NCBI RefSeq assembly: GCF_002160955.1
Contig: NZ_NFLN01000006.1
Coordinates: 105,581 to 169,580, forward strand
DNA length: 64,000 nt
From: Gemmiger sp. An120
GTDB lineage: Bacteria; Bacillota; Clostridia; Oscillospirales; Ruminococcaceae
Direction: 5' to 3'
In this document: piece by piece, positions 1 to 8,158 of the stretch
Numbering within the stretch: the first letter of the stretch is position 1
Layout: each line of letters opens with the position of its first letter
Notes under the pieces: model-generated
Databases searched by the model: none
What the model saw: the letters and a program-made list of their open reading frames with translations, nothing else
Told to the model about the DNA's origin: nothing
Made by a program: the position numbers and the translations under genes

Positions 1-1092
1 TGCTACCGTGGTTTCACTACCCCAGAACTTCGGGAGAACCCGGAACAGCCGGATTTCAGCTTTGAAGAAATTGAGCGGATGTATTACTACGAGCATTATT
101 CCGACCATGTGGATGCCCAAAATGCCCGGAACGAGAAAACACGACATACCGAGCGCAACCGCACGGTGGAAGATCTTTTGAAAAACAACAAGACCTGCCC
201 TGAGGAAAGTATTTACCAGATTGGCACCATGGAAGAATCCGTTCCACCTGGTACGCTGGCACTCATTGTCAGCGAATTTTACGAGGAGTTTGAACGGCGC
301 TTTGGTTCCCATATCCACATTCTGGACTGGGCGCTGCATCTGGATGAGGGTACACCCCACATCCATGAGCGCCATGTGTTTGACTGCAAAAACCGGTATG
401 GAGAGCTGTGTCCCCAACAGGAAAAGGCGCTGGAGGAACTGGGGTTTGAATTGCCTGATCCGAGTAAGCCCAAGGGCAAACACAACAATCGAAAACAGAC
501 TTTTGATGCAGTATGCCGGACGCTGCTCTTTGACATCAGCCGCAAACATGGGGTGCATTTGGAGCAGGAGCCGTCCTATGGTGGGCGGGCGTATCTGGAG
601 AAACAGGACTATATCCTGATGAAGCAAAAGGAGCAGTTGGCGGCGCAGGAACAAAAGCTGGAGGAGCTGACCCTAAAAATTGAAGATGTGGAAACACTGG
701 TGGAGGAGGTTTCGGATATTGCCTATGACAAGGCGGTGGAGGTTGTCACCGATACTGTCCGGCTGGAAACCCATAAGGAGGACATCCGGTTGGTGGAAGA
801 AACGAAAACCTGGGTACTCTCGCCGGAACGGAAAGCACCGCAAAAAGAGCGTGAGTATGCCGCTGCCCGGCTGGATGGAGTAATCTCCAAAATCAAAAAT
901 GCCATGCAGTCTGCGCTGACAAAAATCCAGAAGAAGCTGATGCAGCCGGAGGTCAAGCAGGCTGGTAAACAGCAGATTCAGGAAAAAGCAAAAGAATCCA
1001 TCTTGGATTTTCTGCACAAAGCAAAGCAGGACAACTCGCAGCGGGAGGAAAACCGGAAAAAGCAACAGCGAAAACAGAATATGGAGCGGTAA
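1..1092 (+). CDS. Pre/Mob-type plasmid relaxase, 5' end outside the window
   Basis: The reading frame is open to the first base, so the N-terminus is missing and 363 codons remain. The motif HLDEGTPHIHERHVF (around residues 115-130 of the visible part) fits the metal-binding His cluster of the Pre/Mob relaxase family, which nicks oriT for mobilization of small plasmids and integrated mobilizable elements. The C-terminal half is a charged coiled coil, typical of the family. It lies 55 bp upstream of a VapE-like ATPase and in the same direction as the serine recombinase at 3042, a usual mobilizable-element order. The family is clear; I cannot see the N-terminal catalytic motif because it lies before position 1. 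Confidence 0.85.
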   Translation, partial: CYRGFTTPELRENPEQPDFSFEEIERMYYYEHYSDHVDAQNARNEKTRHTERNRTVEDLLKNNKTCPEESIYQIGTMEESVPPGTLALIVSEFYEEFERRFGSHIHILDWALHLDEGTPHIHERHVFDCKNRYGELCPQQEKALEELGFELPDPSKPKGKHNNRKQTFDAVCRTLLFDISRKHGVHLEQEPSYGGRAYLEKQDYILMKQKEQLAAQEQKLEELTLKIEDVETLVEEVSDIAYDKAVEVVTDTVRLETHKEDIRLVEETKTWVLSPERKAPQKEREYAAARLDGVISKIKNAMQSALTKIQKKLMQPEVKQAGKQQIQEKAKESILDFLHKAKQDNSQREENRKKQQRKQNMER

Positions 1093-1147
1093 GGCATCTG
1101 ATTTTGCAAACAAATTAGGCGCCTTTCCCTTGAGGAGGTGAGAAACA

Positions 1148-2533
1148 TTGAACAGCGAATCGCAGAGTTTAGTGCCTGCTCCCCGGCAGGCTGAAAGTGA
1201 TAAATTGACCGTTGATGAAGTGCGGGAAAGTCTTTCCACGACAGAAAAAGGACAACCGGCCAACACCATTGGAAATTGCCGTACGGTGTTTTGCGAAGAT
1301 CCTCTTTTGCGGGGCGCAATCCGGCTAAATCTGCTGACCGACCGTGTGGATATTGTGCGGGATCTGGGCTGGCGCAGAAGCACCAGCGCCTTGACCGATA
1401 CCGATGTCAAATATCTGCTCCTTTATTTTGAGCAGAACTATGGTTTGACCAGTGAAAAGAAGCTGATGGCGGCGCTCTCCATCGTGGCAAACGAAAACTG
1501 CTATCACCCTATCCAGGATGTGCTGAATAGCCTGGTTTGGGACGACATACCCCGGATACGCTCCTGCCTGCATCATTTTCTGGGGGCAGACGAGAGCAAC
1601 TATGTGGAAGAAATGCTCAAACACTTCCTGCTGGGAGCCATCCGCCGGGTGTTCCATCCAGGTTCCAAGTATGAGGAACTGCTCTGTCTGGTGGGCGGCC
1701 AGGGAGCCGGAAAGTCCACCTTCTTTCGCTTCCTGGCTATACAGGACGAGTGGTTCTCTGATGACCTGAAAAAGCTGGATGACGACAAGGTGTTTGCCAA
1801 GCTGCAAGGCCACTGGATCATCGAGATGTCGGAGATGCTGGCCACCAGTAACGCCAAGAGCATCGAGGAGATCCGCTCCTTTATCAGCCGCCAAAAGGAA
1901 ACCTACCGCACCCCCTACGAGACCCAGCCCAAAGACCGTCTGCGGCAGTGTGTGTTTGGTGGTTCCTCCAACACACTGGATTTCCTACCCCTTGACCGGG
2001 CTGGAAATCGCCGGTTCCTGCCGGTGATGATTTACCCGGAGAAAGCGGAGGTTCACATTTTGGAGGACGAAGCCGCTTCCAGAGAATATCTGTTGCAGGT
2101 GTGGGCGGAGGCTATGACCATTTACCGCTGCGGAGAGTATTCCATGAAGTTTTCAAAGGAGATTCAGAAGCAGCTGGTGGAGGTTCAAAAGGACTTCATG
2201 CCGGAGGATACCGAAGCCGGGCAGATTCAGGGGTTTCTGGAACACTACACCGGCAATGTGGTCTGCTCCAAGCAGCTGTTCAAGGAAGCGTTGGGACACG
2301 CCTTTGAGGAGCCAAAGCGCTGGCAGCTGCACAACATCAACGAGATCATGAACACGGTGGTGACGGGCTGGAAGCCTTTCTCCAATCCCAGGATGTTTGC
2401 TGGATATGGGCGGCAGCGTGGCTGGGAACGAGAGAGTTTCGGCAACGAACTGCCCGGCAACGAAGGTGGGTTTGTGGAGCTGAGCGAGGAAGAAGTCCGT
2501 CAGTTGGAGCTGCCAAAGGAGTGGATTACCTGA
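1148..2533 (+). CDS. VapE-like replication ATPase / SF3-type helicase
   Basis: 461 residues. A Walker A loop GGQGAGKST lies near residue 184, followed by the acidic strand HWIIEMSEM and FGGSSN, as in the virulence-associated E (VapE) superfamily of phage and plasmid replication helicases. The start is a TTG, chosen because a strong GAGGAGGTG ribosome site sits 8 bp upstream and no better ATG exists. It probably unwinds DNA for replication of the excised element. The ~100-residue N-terminus shows no primase motif that I recognise. It follows the relaxase and precedes the recombinase, completing a relaxase-rep-integrase set. Confidence 0.85.
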   Translation: MNSESQSLVPAPRQAESDKLTVDEVRESLSTTEKGQPANTIGNCRTVFCEDPLLRGAIRLNLLTDRVDIVRDLGWRRSTSALTDTDVKYLLLYFEQNYGLTSEKKLMAALSIVANENCYHPIQDVLNSLVWDDIPRIRSCLHHFLGADESNYVEEMLKHFLLGAIRRVFHPGSKYEELLCLVGGQGAGKSTFFRFLAIQDEWFSDDLKKLDDDKVFAKLQGHWIIEMSEMLATSNAKSIEEIRSFISRQKETYRTPYETQPKDRLRQCVFGGSSNTLDFLPLDRAGNRRFLPVMIYPEKAEVHILEDEAASREYLLQVWAEAMTIYRCGEYSMKFSKEIQKQLVEVQKDFMPEDTEAGQIQGFLEHYTGNVVCSKQLFKEALGHAFEEPKRWQLHNINEIMNTVVTGWKPFSNPRMFAGYGRQRGWERESFGNELPGNEGGFVELSEEEVRQLELPKEWIT

Positions 2534-2545
2534 TTTACGGGGCTT

Positions 2546-2760
2546 GTTGCCCGGTTGGTTGTCGGCTGGTTGCTGACTTTGTTGCCGTAAAAATGGGGGT
2601 ATAGACACGGTGAATGCCTGTTAAAGCAAGGCTTTTTGGTGGGTAACTGTTCTCTGACAACGAAAGCAACGAGATTTCACAAGAAAATTTGAAAAGTAAG
2701 AAACGATGGCCAGACGATAGGTTACAGGTTTTTCGGAGTCCGTTGCCGGACTTCGTTGCC
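2546..2760. repeat. Phased GTTGCC repeats downstream of the VapE gene (iteron-like)
   Basis: GTTGCC/GTTGTC/GTTGCT/GTTGCC begin at 2546, 2558, 2569 and 2581, that is every 11-12 bp, about one helical turn. Two more GTTGCC lie at 2742 and 2755, the first inside a GTCC-GTTGCC-GGAC palindrome. Inverse copies (CAACG, GCAACG) lie at about 2657-2672. Helically phased short repeats beside a replication gene suggest iterons or recombinase arm sites. This 268-bp gap holds no gene. Confidence 0.4.
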
Positions 2761-2801
2761 GATGCCCTTTGTCTGGCTTTTCTGATCTATGGAGGTAGCC
2801 T

Positions 2802-2966
2802 ATGGAGAAAGCCCAAAAGCAAGAAAACAAGCAGAGCAAAAAAGTAAAATTTATCGTGATACGGGAGTTTTCAGGTGATAAAACCATGCAGGAAGCCTTT
2901 GAACAGCTCATTGAACGGCAAACCTGCGAACACTTTGAAGAATGGCTGGAACGCAAGGCAAGCTGA
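2802..2966 (+). CDS. Small conserved-type protein preceding the serine recombinase
   Basis: 54 codons, too short for most gene callers. A GGAGGT ribosome site lies 8 bp upstream of the ATG. The product is highly charged (Lys/Glu rich) with one hydrophobic strand (VKFIVI) followed by two amphipathic helices. I do not recognise a family. It occupies the slot that TnpW-like proteins occupy in front of the other two recombinases in this window (49373 and 55574), so a recombinase-accessory role is plausible but inferred from position only. Confidence 0.6.
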   Translation: MEKAQKQENKQSKKVKFIVIREFSGDKTMQEAFEQLIERQTCEHFEEWLERKAS

Positions 2967-2975
2967 GGGATTTGG

Positions 2976-3004
2976 TTGAAGAAAAAACAGGGGCATGGTA
3001 TAAT
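2976..3004 (+). promoter_or_regulatory. Sigma-A promoter for the serine recombinase
   Basis: TTGAAG at 2976-2981 and a perfect TATAAT at 2999-3004 are separated by 17 bp, 38 bp before the recombinase ATG. The same GGTATAAT context precedes the other two recombinase genes (TATAAT at 49592 and 55728). Confidence 0.6.
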
Positions 3005-3041
3005 ATGTATATCGTGTCCCTGTTCATAGAAGGAGAACACT

Positions 3042-4685
3042 ATGAGCAGGAAAAAACAAGTCAATCAGAAAATCACAGCCCTCTATTGCCGTATTTCTCT
3101 GGACGATGGCGGCGATAACGAGAGTATGAGTATCAGCAATCAAAAAATCATGCTTCGGGACTTTGCCGAAAAAAACGGGATGTTCCAGTATGAGTATTAT
3201 GTGGACGACGGTTACACAGGCCGTAATTTTAATCGCCCAGCTTTTCAGCGTATGATTGCCGATATTGAGGCCGGTAAAATCGGTTGTGTCATTACCAAAG
3301 ACCTGTCCAGACTGGGAAGAAATTATATCGAAGCCGGCAGCTATATTGAAATCTTCTTCCCCAAACACAATGTCCGTTATATCGCCATTACTGATGGTGT
3401 GGACAGTTTGACCCGTCAGGAAATGGACATCACGCCCTTCAAGAATATCCTGAATGATATGTATAGCCGGGATATTTCCAAGAAAGTGCTGGCGGGGCGT
3501 ATCACCCGTTCCCGGCAGGGAAAGTTCTGTGGCGGACAGCCTCCCCTGGGGCTGATGCGTGACCCGGAGGATCGGGGGCATTTGATCCTTGACCCGGAGA
3601 CTGCGCCGGTGATTCGCAAAATCTATGACCTGGCACTGGATGGCTGGGGCTGTATGCGGATTGCCAAGCAGCTGATGGAGGACAAGGTTCCTATCACCAG
3701 AGTAAAAGGAAATACCGCCTGTGATGTCAACTACTATGCGTGGGGCGGCGCAAGAATCAGCCATATCCTGCGTAACCCTTTTTATAAGGGCGCTCATCTG
3801 GTTTGCCGGACACACCAGAAAGGGATTCGCTCCAACACCTATGACATCATTCCCCGTGAGGACTGGGAAATCATTGAGGGCTGCCATGAAGCGATTGTGA
3901 CACCGGAGGAATGGGAACAGGTGCAGGCAATCGTAGATCGCAGGCCACCTATTATGAAAGGAAATGCCTGCCCCTTCTACAACTTGTTCCATGGCATTAT
4001 CTACTGCGCCACCTGTGGGAAATCTATGCAGGTGCGGTATGAGAAGGTTGGCAGAACTGGCAAAAACCGCTTTACCGGCGAGATGCGGGAACCGATTGAC
4101 AAGGCGTATTATATCTGCCAGACCTACAACCGGTTGGGCAAAAATGCCTGCACCAGTCACAAAATCGAAGCCAGGGATTTATATAATCTCGTCCTGAAAG
4201 ATATTCAGGAACTGGCAGCGATGGCACTCAAAGATGCAGATGCCTTTTATCAGCGGTTGAGCAGACGGATGGAGCGCCGGTATATGGCGGATGCTTCCGA
4301 GATGCAGAAAGAGCGTGAACGCCTGGAAGCCAGAAACCGAGAAATTGACGATATGTTCCTGAGCCTTTATACCGACAAGGCCAAAGGCGTGATCTCTGAG
4401 CAGCGGTTTATGAAGCTGACCGCCGCTATGGAGCAGGAGCAGGAAGAAAATCAGCGCCGTTTGCAGGAGCTGTTGCGAATGATTCAGCAGTCCGATGCTC
4501 AAGAAAGTGAAGTCTGCACCTTTATCCGGGAGATTCGACAGTATGCCACCATTCAGGAGTTGGATGAAACGGTGTTGAATCGCCTGATCAGCCGGATTCT
4601 GGTGGGTGAAGTCAAAAAGATAGACGGCCAGAAGATTCAGGAAGTCAGGATCGTTTATAATTTTGTCGGACAAATCGATATATAA
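3042..4685 (+). CDS. Large serine recombinase (integrase of the left element)
   Basis: 547 residues. The N-terminal resolvase domain starts YCRISLDDG with the nucleophile Ser19, and carries KDLSRLGRNY and a YIAITDGVDS strand. The recombinase domain follows (about 170-290), then a zinc ribbon starting CATCGKSM near residue 322 and a long coiled-coil to about residue 480. AAGGAG precedes the ATG. Such enzymes insert and excise large elements at very short core sites. The cargo operon starts 120 bp downstream. The element it moved most likely ends at about 13811-13817, inside a VirD4 gene; its left end lies before this window. Confidence 0.93.
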   Translation: MSRKKQVNQKITALYCRISLDDGGDNESMSISNQKIMLRDFAEKNGMFQYEYYVDDGYTGRNFNRPAFQRMIADIEAGKIGCVITKDLSRLGRNYIEAGSYIEIFFPKHNVRYIAITDGVDSLTRQEMDITPFKNILNDMYSRDISKKVLAGRITRSRQGKFCGGQPPLGLMRDPEDRGHLILDPETAPVIRKIYDLALDGWGCMRIAKQLMEDKVPITRVKGNTACDVNYYAWGGARISHILRNPFYKGAHLVCRTHQKGIRSNTYDIIPREDWEIIEGCHEAIVTPEEWEQVQAIVDRRPPIMKGNACPFYNLFHGIIYCATCGKSMQVRYEKVGRTGKNRFTGEMREPIDKAYYICQTYNRLGKNACTSHKIEARDLYNLVLKDIQELAAMALKDADAFYQRLSRRMERRYMADASEMQKERERLEARNREIDDMFLSLYTDKAKGVISEQRFMKLTAAMEQEQEENQRRLQELLRMIQQSDAQESEVCTFIREIRQYATIQELDETVLNRLISRILVGEVKKIDGQKIQEVRIVYNFVGQIDI

Positions 4686-4806
4686 TTGTTTTGATTAAGA
4701 CTAGACTCAGTAACATTAATTATTACAGCAGATGTAATAGAGTTGCTATATTGTTGTGCATTGGAAAATAGGACATTTGAATTAGCGCTAAATAAGGAAT
4801 ATTAAT

Positions 4807-5985
4807 ATGATAAAGTTATATAGATATTTTATGCCAAGAAAAGACATTTTTGCAGGTGTCTCAGATTTAAATATTAATTCTTCATATGATATCGAAAAAT
4901 TTCGGGACATACTTCCAAAAAACTATGATAGCCAATATATAAGACGTCGAATTGAAACAGAGAAAAAGATGTACGATCTATTCAAGGCCAAAGGAGGCTG
5001 TCCCGAAAAAAGACATCCGTATTATTTAACTCTAGGTTGTTGCAATGAATGGTTTTTTAAGAAGAAACATTTTTTTGGTAGTGTTGTATTCGATCTTAAG
5101 GAATTTGATGAGAAAACCTTGTCTTTTACATATGGTGATTCCATACCAACATTTATGGACAGATTTTATGATGGTAAAGAATATCGTCGCAATATCTACA
5201 CGTTGAAAGAAATACAGGGTATAATACAAAAATATGGCTATCCCCAACAATGGAACCCCCTTGCAGAGCATGGACCGGAAAATTATATTGAAGTTCAAGT
5301 GTGGAGTGAGCACCCTCTTATAGCATATCGACCGTGCTTCTATGCTAAAAACAGCGGGCTTGAAGAGCTTGTTCCGCTACTATCGATGCGTATGATGAAA
5401 GCTAAGAATATCCCTGAAACTGGACAACGAGATTACTGTGAATGTATTAAAATAGCAAAATCTAGTCCATGGTGGGATTGGTTCTGTGCGAATATAAGAC
5501 AGGCAAACCCCAAGGTGTTTCAGGCTAATGTGATTCATGGTATTTCACACAGCTATAAATGCGCACTTATGGCGTTTGTCTTGGCTTCGTTTCAAAGGCT
5601 AGATGAAATTGATACCAAGACGCTTGTGTTAGCTGCACTTTATCATGACATCGGGCGAAGCTATTACGATAATGGCCGTTCACACGGTCAGATTGGTGCC
5701 GATATAGTTGTTCAATACATTAATTCTAATGAACGCATTCACTGGGGAAAATTAATTCATGCCATTCGTTTTCATGATGCACCAGAGATATTTTCTCAAG
5801 ATAAAACATTACGTAACTTAAAAGATGTTGATACTTTAGACTATCTTCGCTTGGGCTTTGGTGAATATAATCCTGAATTTTTGCGAGAAGAAGAATCGAA
5901 AAAGTTGATTTTATTTTCTCTTGAGTTAAACATTTACACATTCATTGATGCAAATATGATCTTGAAATTAGTGAGCGAGGAGTAA
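4807..5985 (+). CDS. HD-domain metal-dependent phosphohydrolase-like protein, first gene of the RiPP-like operon
   Basis: 392 residues, AT-rich unlike the recombinase before it. An HD domain lies at about 240-345: His244 (VIHGISHS), His280-Asp281 (LYHDIGRSYYD), a further His in RSHGQIGAD, and an acidic DVDTLDYL near 340. That is the usual H...HD...D metal set. The N-terminal ~230 residues are not a domain I recognise. Only 4 bp separate it from the GNAT gene, so they are co-transcribed. It could hydrolyse a phosphorylated or nucleotide substrate, or control signalling for the operon. The exact role in a peptide pathway is unknown. Confidence 0.75.
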   Translation: MIKLYRYFMPRKDIFAGVSDLNINSSYDIEKFRDILPKNYDSQYIRRRIETEKKMYDLFKAKGGCPEKRHPYYLTLGCCNEWFFKKKHFFGSVVFDLKEFDEKTLSFTYGDSIPTFMDRFYDGKEYRRNIYTLKEIQGIIQKYGYPQQWNPLAEHGPENYIEVQVWSEHPLIAYRPCFYAKNSGLEELVPLLSMRMMKAKNIPETGQRDYCECIKIAKSSPWWDWFCANIRQANPKVFQANVIHGISHSYKCALMAFVLASFQRLDEIDTKTLVLAALYHDIGRSYYDNGRSHGQIGADIVVQYINSNERIHWGKLIHAIRFHDAPEIFSQDKTLRNLKDVDTLDYLRLGFGEYNPEFLREEESKKLILFSLELNIYTFIDANMILKLVSEE

Positions 5986-5989
5986 AATA

Positions 5990-6538
5990 ATGGAATTAAA
6001 TATGCGCAACTATGTTGCTGGTGCAGATTATGGAGAAGTATATAGGCTTTTCACACACATGTCTGTTAATCCTATGATCATCAATAAACCGGATCACAAT
6101 AGCATGACAGTATTTTCCAAGTGGTTTGATCGACACTTAGAAACAGACTATCATGACTTTATGATATTCACTACGTCTGAAGAGCAATTCGTTGGTTTTG
6201 CGTATTCTTACGAGTTTCAAGAGCTCAATGGCCATTGTCAATTTACAGTGGCTGTAAAGCCAGAATTTCAAATGACAGGCGTAGGGGGAATTATTTCAAT
6301 CAAGTTTTTAAATTATCTTTTTGCACACTATAATTTGCGAAAGGTTTATATCCACATTTATGAACATAATGTTCATTCTCGCCAATGCGTAGAATCTTTT
6401 GGGTTTTGTCTAGAAGGAACATTGCAAGAGTATAGATTTTATAACGGCGAGTTTGAGAATGTATTGATTTATGCAGTCACAAGGGAGCGGTTTCACGCCA
6501 TTATTAAGCAAATGAACTTTTTTAATAATGGCGTATAA
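5990..6538 (+). CDS. GNAT-family N-acyltransferase in the RiPP-like operon
   Basis: 182 residues with the GNAT fold: the acyl-CoA loop region VAVKPEFQMTGVGG at about 84-97, then VYIHIYEHNVHSRQCVESFGF, the RimJ/RimL-like late motif in which an Asn helps bind acyl donor and a GF turn follows. It sits 4 bp after the HD gene and 32 bp before the repeat-peptide gene. GNATs are known RiPP tailoring enzymes, acetylating or fatty-acylating N-termini or side chains. An acyl ligase and an acyl carrier protein lie in the same operon, so the donor may be carrier-bound acyl. A self-resistance acetyltransferase is the alternative. Confidence 0.85.
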   Translation: MELNMRNYVAGADYGEVYRLFTHMSVNPMIINKPDHNSMTVFSKWFDRHLETDYHDFMIFTTSEEQFVGFAYSYEFQELNGHCQFTVAVKPEFQMTGVGGIISIKFLNYLFAHYNLRKVYIHIYEHNVHSRQCVESFGFCLEGTLQEYRFYNGEFENVLIYAVTRERFHAIIKQMNFFNNGV

Positions 6539-6570
6539 ACCATAATCTATATTGGAAGGAGGTAATTTGA

Positions 6571-6867
6571 ATGAAAAAGTTCGATGTCTTTAAGGCACCC
6601 GCTCTTTGCCCTGCCGGTGAAGCCCCTATCAGCCGTGCGCCTATGTTCTTTGCATCCTGGAAGGATGAAGGCTACGGGAGATGGAGCAATTCTACTGCAA
6701 GTTGGAAAGATAGCGGAGGCTGGAGCAACTCTACCGCTAGCTGGAAAGATGGCGGCTACGGACAATGGAGCAACTCTACCTCAAGCTGGCGAGATAGCGG
6801 AGGTTGGAGCAACTCTACTGCGAGTTGGCGAGACAGCGGAGGCTGGAGCAATTCTGGCGGAAAGTGA
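6571..6867 (+). CDS. RiPP precursor peptide with five Trp-X-Asp / Trp-Ser-Asn repeats
   Basis: 98 residues behind a strong GGAAGGAGG site. Residues 1-28 look like a leader (KKFDVFKAPALCPAG, one Cys at 13). Residues 29-97 are five tandem units of 13 or 15 residues: SW[K/R]D, then GG or GYG[R/Q], then WSNST[A/S]. All ten Trp (30, 38, 45, 51, 58, 66, 73, 79, 86, 92) start a three-residue motif, alternating W-K/R-D and W-S-N. Aromatic-X-Asn/Asp is the substrate signature of three-residue cyclophane-forming radical SAM enzymes (established for triceptides). Two radical SAM genes follow directly. The last unit ends GGK at the C-terminus. Crosslinking is inference; the repeat is directly visible. 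Confidence 0.85.
   Translation: MKKFDVFKAPALCPAGEAPISRAPMFFASWKDEGYGRWSNSTASWKDSGGWSNSTASWKDGGYGQWSNSTSSWRDSGGWSNSTASWRDSGGWSNSGGK
6655..6861 (+). repeat. Tandem 39/45-bp repeats inside the precursor gene
   Basis: Five in-frame units begin at 6655, 6700, 6739, 6784 and 6823, alternating 45, 39, 45, 39 and 39 bp. They are nearly identical at the DNA level (tggagcaa[ct]tct and agttgg/agctgg recur), which favours expansion and contraction by slippage or unequal crossing over. Confidence 0.9.
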
Positions 6868-6883
6868 TACAATTTAATTGACG

Positions 6884-6924
6884 GAGCGACCCGTCGGATG
6901 GGGACTCCATTCGACGGGTCGCTC
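6884..6924 (+). terminator. Perfect 13-bp stem-loop between precursor and maturase genes
   Basis: GAGCGACCCGTCG (6884-6896) pairs perfectly with CGACGGGTCGCTC (6912-6924), loop 15 nt, followed by an AT-rich stretch without a clean T-run. It starts 16 bp after the precursor stop codon. A leaky attenuator or 3'-stabilising hairpin here would let precursor mRNA greatly exceed maturase mRNA, a common RiPP operon design. Confidence 0.75.
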
Positions 6925-6952
6925 ACTATTTATTATTAGGAGGAGATTAGCA

Positions 6953-8158
6953 GTGGGGGCAAATAATGCTTATCTTGCTTTGGGGTATGCCTGTAATGAA
7001 AAATGTAGGTGTTGCCCCCTAATACATAAAAATGATCGTGAAAAATTTATTCCTTTGGATCGCCTTCTGAAGGAAGCTGATCAGATAGTATCATACGGCG
7101 TACGCGATGTAACGTTGTCTGGAGGAGAGCCGACAATTCATCAAGACCTGTTTCAATTAATTACATACTTTCACACGAAAGGAATCAATGTGCATATCCT
7201 TTCTAACGGAGAGCGTTTTTCAGATAAATCATATGCAAATGAATTCTTAGAATTGCAAAAAAATGGTGTATTAACAGTTACTACTACATTTCACAGTTGG
7301 AATGCAGCAGAACACGAGTATCAAAATGGTTCACAGGGAAGTTTTTTGCGAAGTCTGCAGGGCCTCCAGTATTTAGATAGAAATGGTGTTCAGATTTCGG
7401 TAAAACATTGCATTACAGCAAATAATTATCGCCAACTTCCCCAATATATTCAGTTTGTAATAGGGGCTTTTTCTTCCCAGGCAGAAATCCAGCTCTGGGG
7501 AATTGATTTAAATGGCTTAGAGAGAAAATTTGCGCAGGCAAATTTTGTTGATTTTCAATTGGTGAAACCTTACATTGAAGAGGCCATCGATGTGTTTGAG
7601 TCATCGGGAAGAGCAAAAGATCAAATTCTTTCAATCAACAATCTTCCTCTATGTATGTGTGATTGCTATTATTGGAAATATTTTACTTCACCCAAAGCAG
7701 ATTCTTATGTTGATCACAAAAAAGGCGGTGAAATCATGGAGGCGAATTCAGGACCGCTTTCTATACACTGCCAAAAGTGTCCCTTTTATAATAGTTGTAT
7801 GGGCGCCTATTTTAGCGATTTTGACATATTTGGTAATAATATTGTGTCCGTTCCAAAAGAGGAAGCTGAAATAAATCATTTTCAGAGAAGTTTCAAGTTT
7901 TATACAGAACAAGCTATAGAAAAGATGGTGTTTTCTCCGTATTTAAACCATGAACTACGTCGAAACGGCTACACGATAACAAATTATCTATCAGGAGAAA
8001 CTATCCAAATTCGACTAAAGACAAAGGAAATTCTCCATTTGCAGAAAATGCTGTTTTATGGTGTTTCTCTCGATGAATTAATTTTGTGCTTAAATGAATT
8101 TGGCTTAAACGGAGTGACAGTAGTGGACGAATGGATGAGAAAGGGAGTGATTGAATAA
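6953..8158 (+). CDS. Radical SAM peptide maturase (first)
   Basis: 401 residues from a GTG start, chosen because AGGAGGAG lies 6 bp upstream; earlier in-frame starts would run through the stem-loop. The CxxxCxxC cluster motif is Cys14, Cys18, Cys21 (YACNEKCRCC), and SGGEP gives the SAM-binding GGE. A C-terminal Cys group (CMCDCYYW and CQKCPFYNSCMG, about 225-285) looks like a SPASM/twitch-type auxiliary cluster region. The last ~90 residues are an extra domain. Its stop overlaps the next ATG by one base, so the two radical SAM proteins are translationally coupled and may act in sequence or as a pair on the repeat peptide. Confidence 0.9.
   Translation: MGANNAYLALGYACNEKCRCCPLIHKNDREKFIPLDRLLKEADQIVSYGVRDVTLSGGEPTIHQDLFQLITYFHTKGINVHILSNGERFSDKSYANEFLELQKNGVLTVTTTFHSWNAAEHEYQNGSQGSFLRSLQGLQYLDRNGVQISVKHCITANNYRQLPQYIQFVIGAFSSQAEIQLWGIDLNGLERKFAQANFVDFQLVKPYIEEAIDVFESSGRAKDQILSINNLPLCMCDCYYWKYFTSPKADSYVDHKKGGEIMEANSGPLSIHCQKCPFYNSCMGAYFSDFDIFGNNIVSVPKEEAEINHFQRSFKFYTEQAIEKMVFSPYLNHELRRNGYTITNYLSGETIQIRLKTKEILHLQKMLFYGVSLDELILCLNEFGLNGVTVVDEWMRKGVIE

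Noticed and set aside
6655..6861. CRISPR-like array because of regular repeats
   Set aside because: The repeats are in-frame coding units of an open reading frame with a ribosome site; spacers are not unique.
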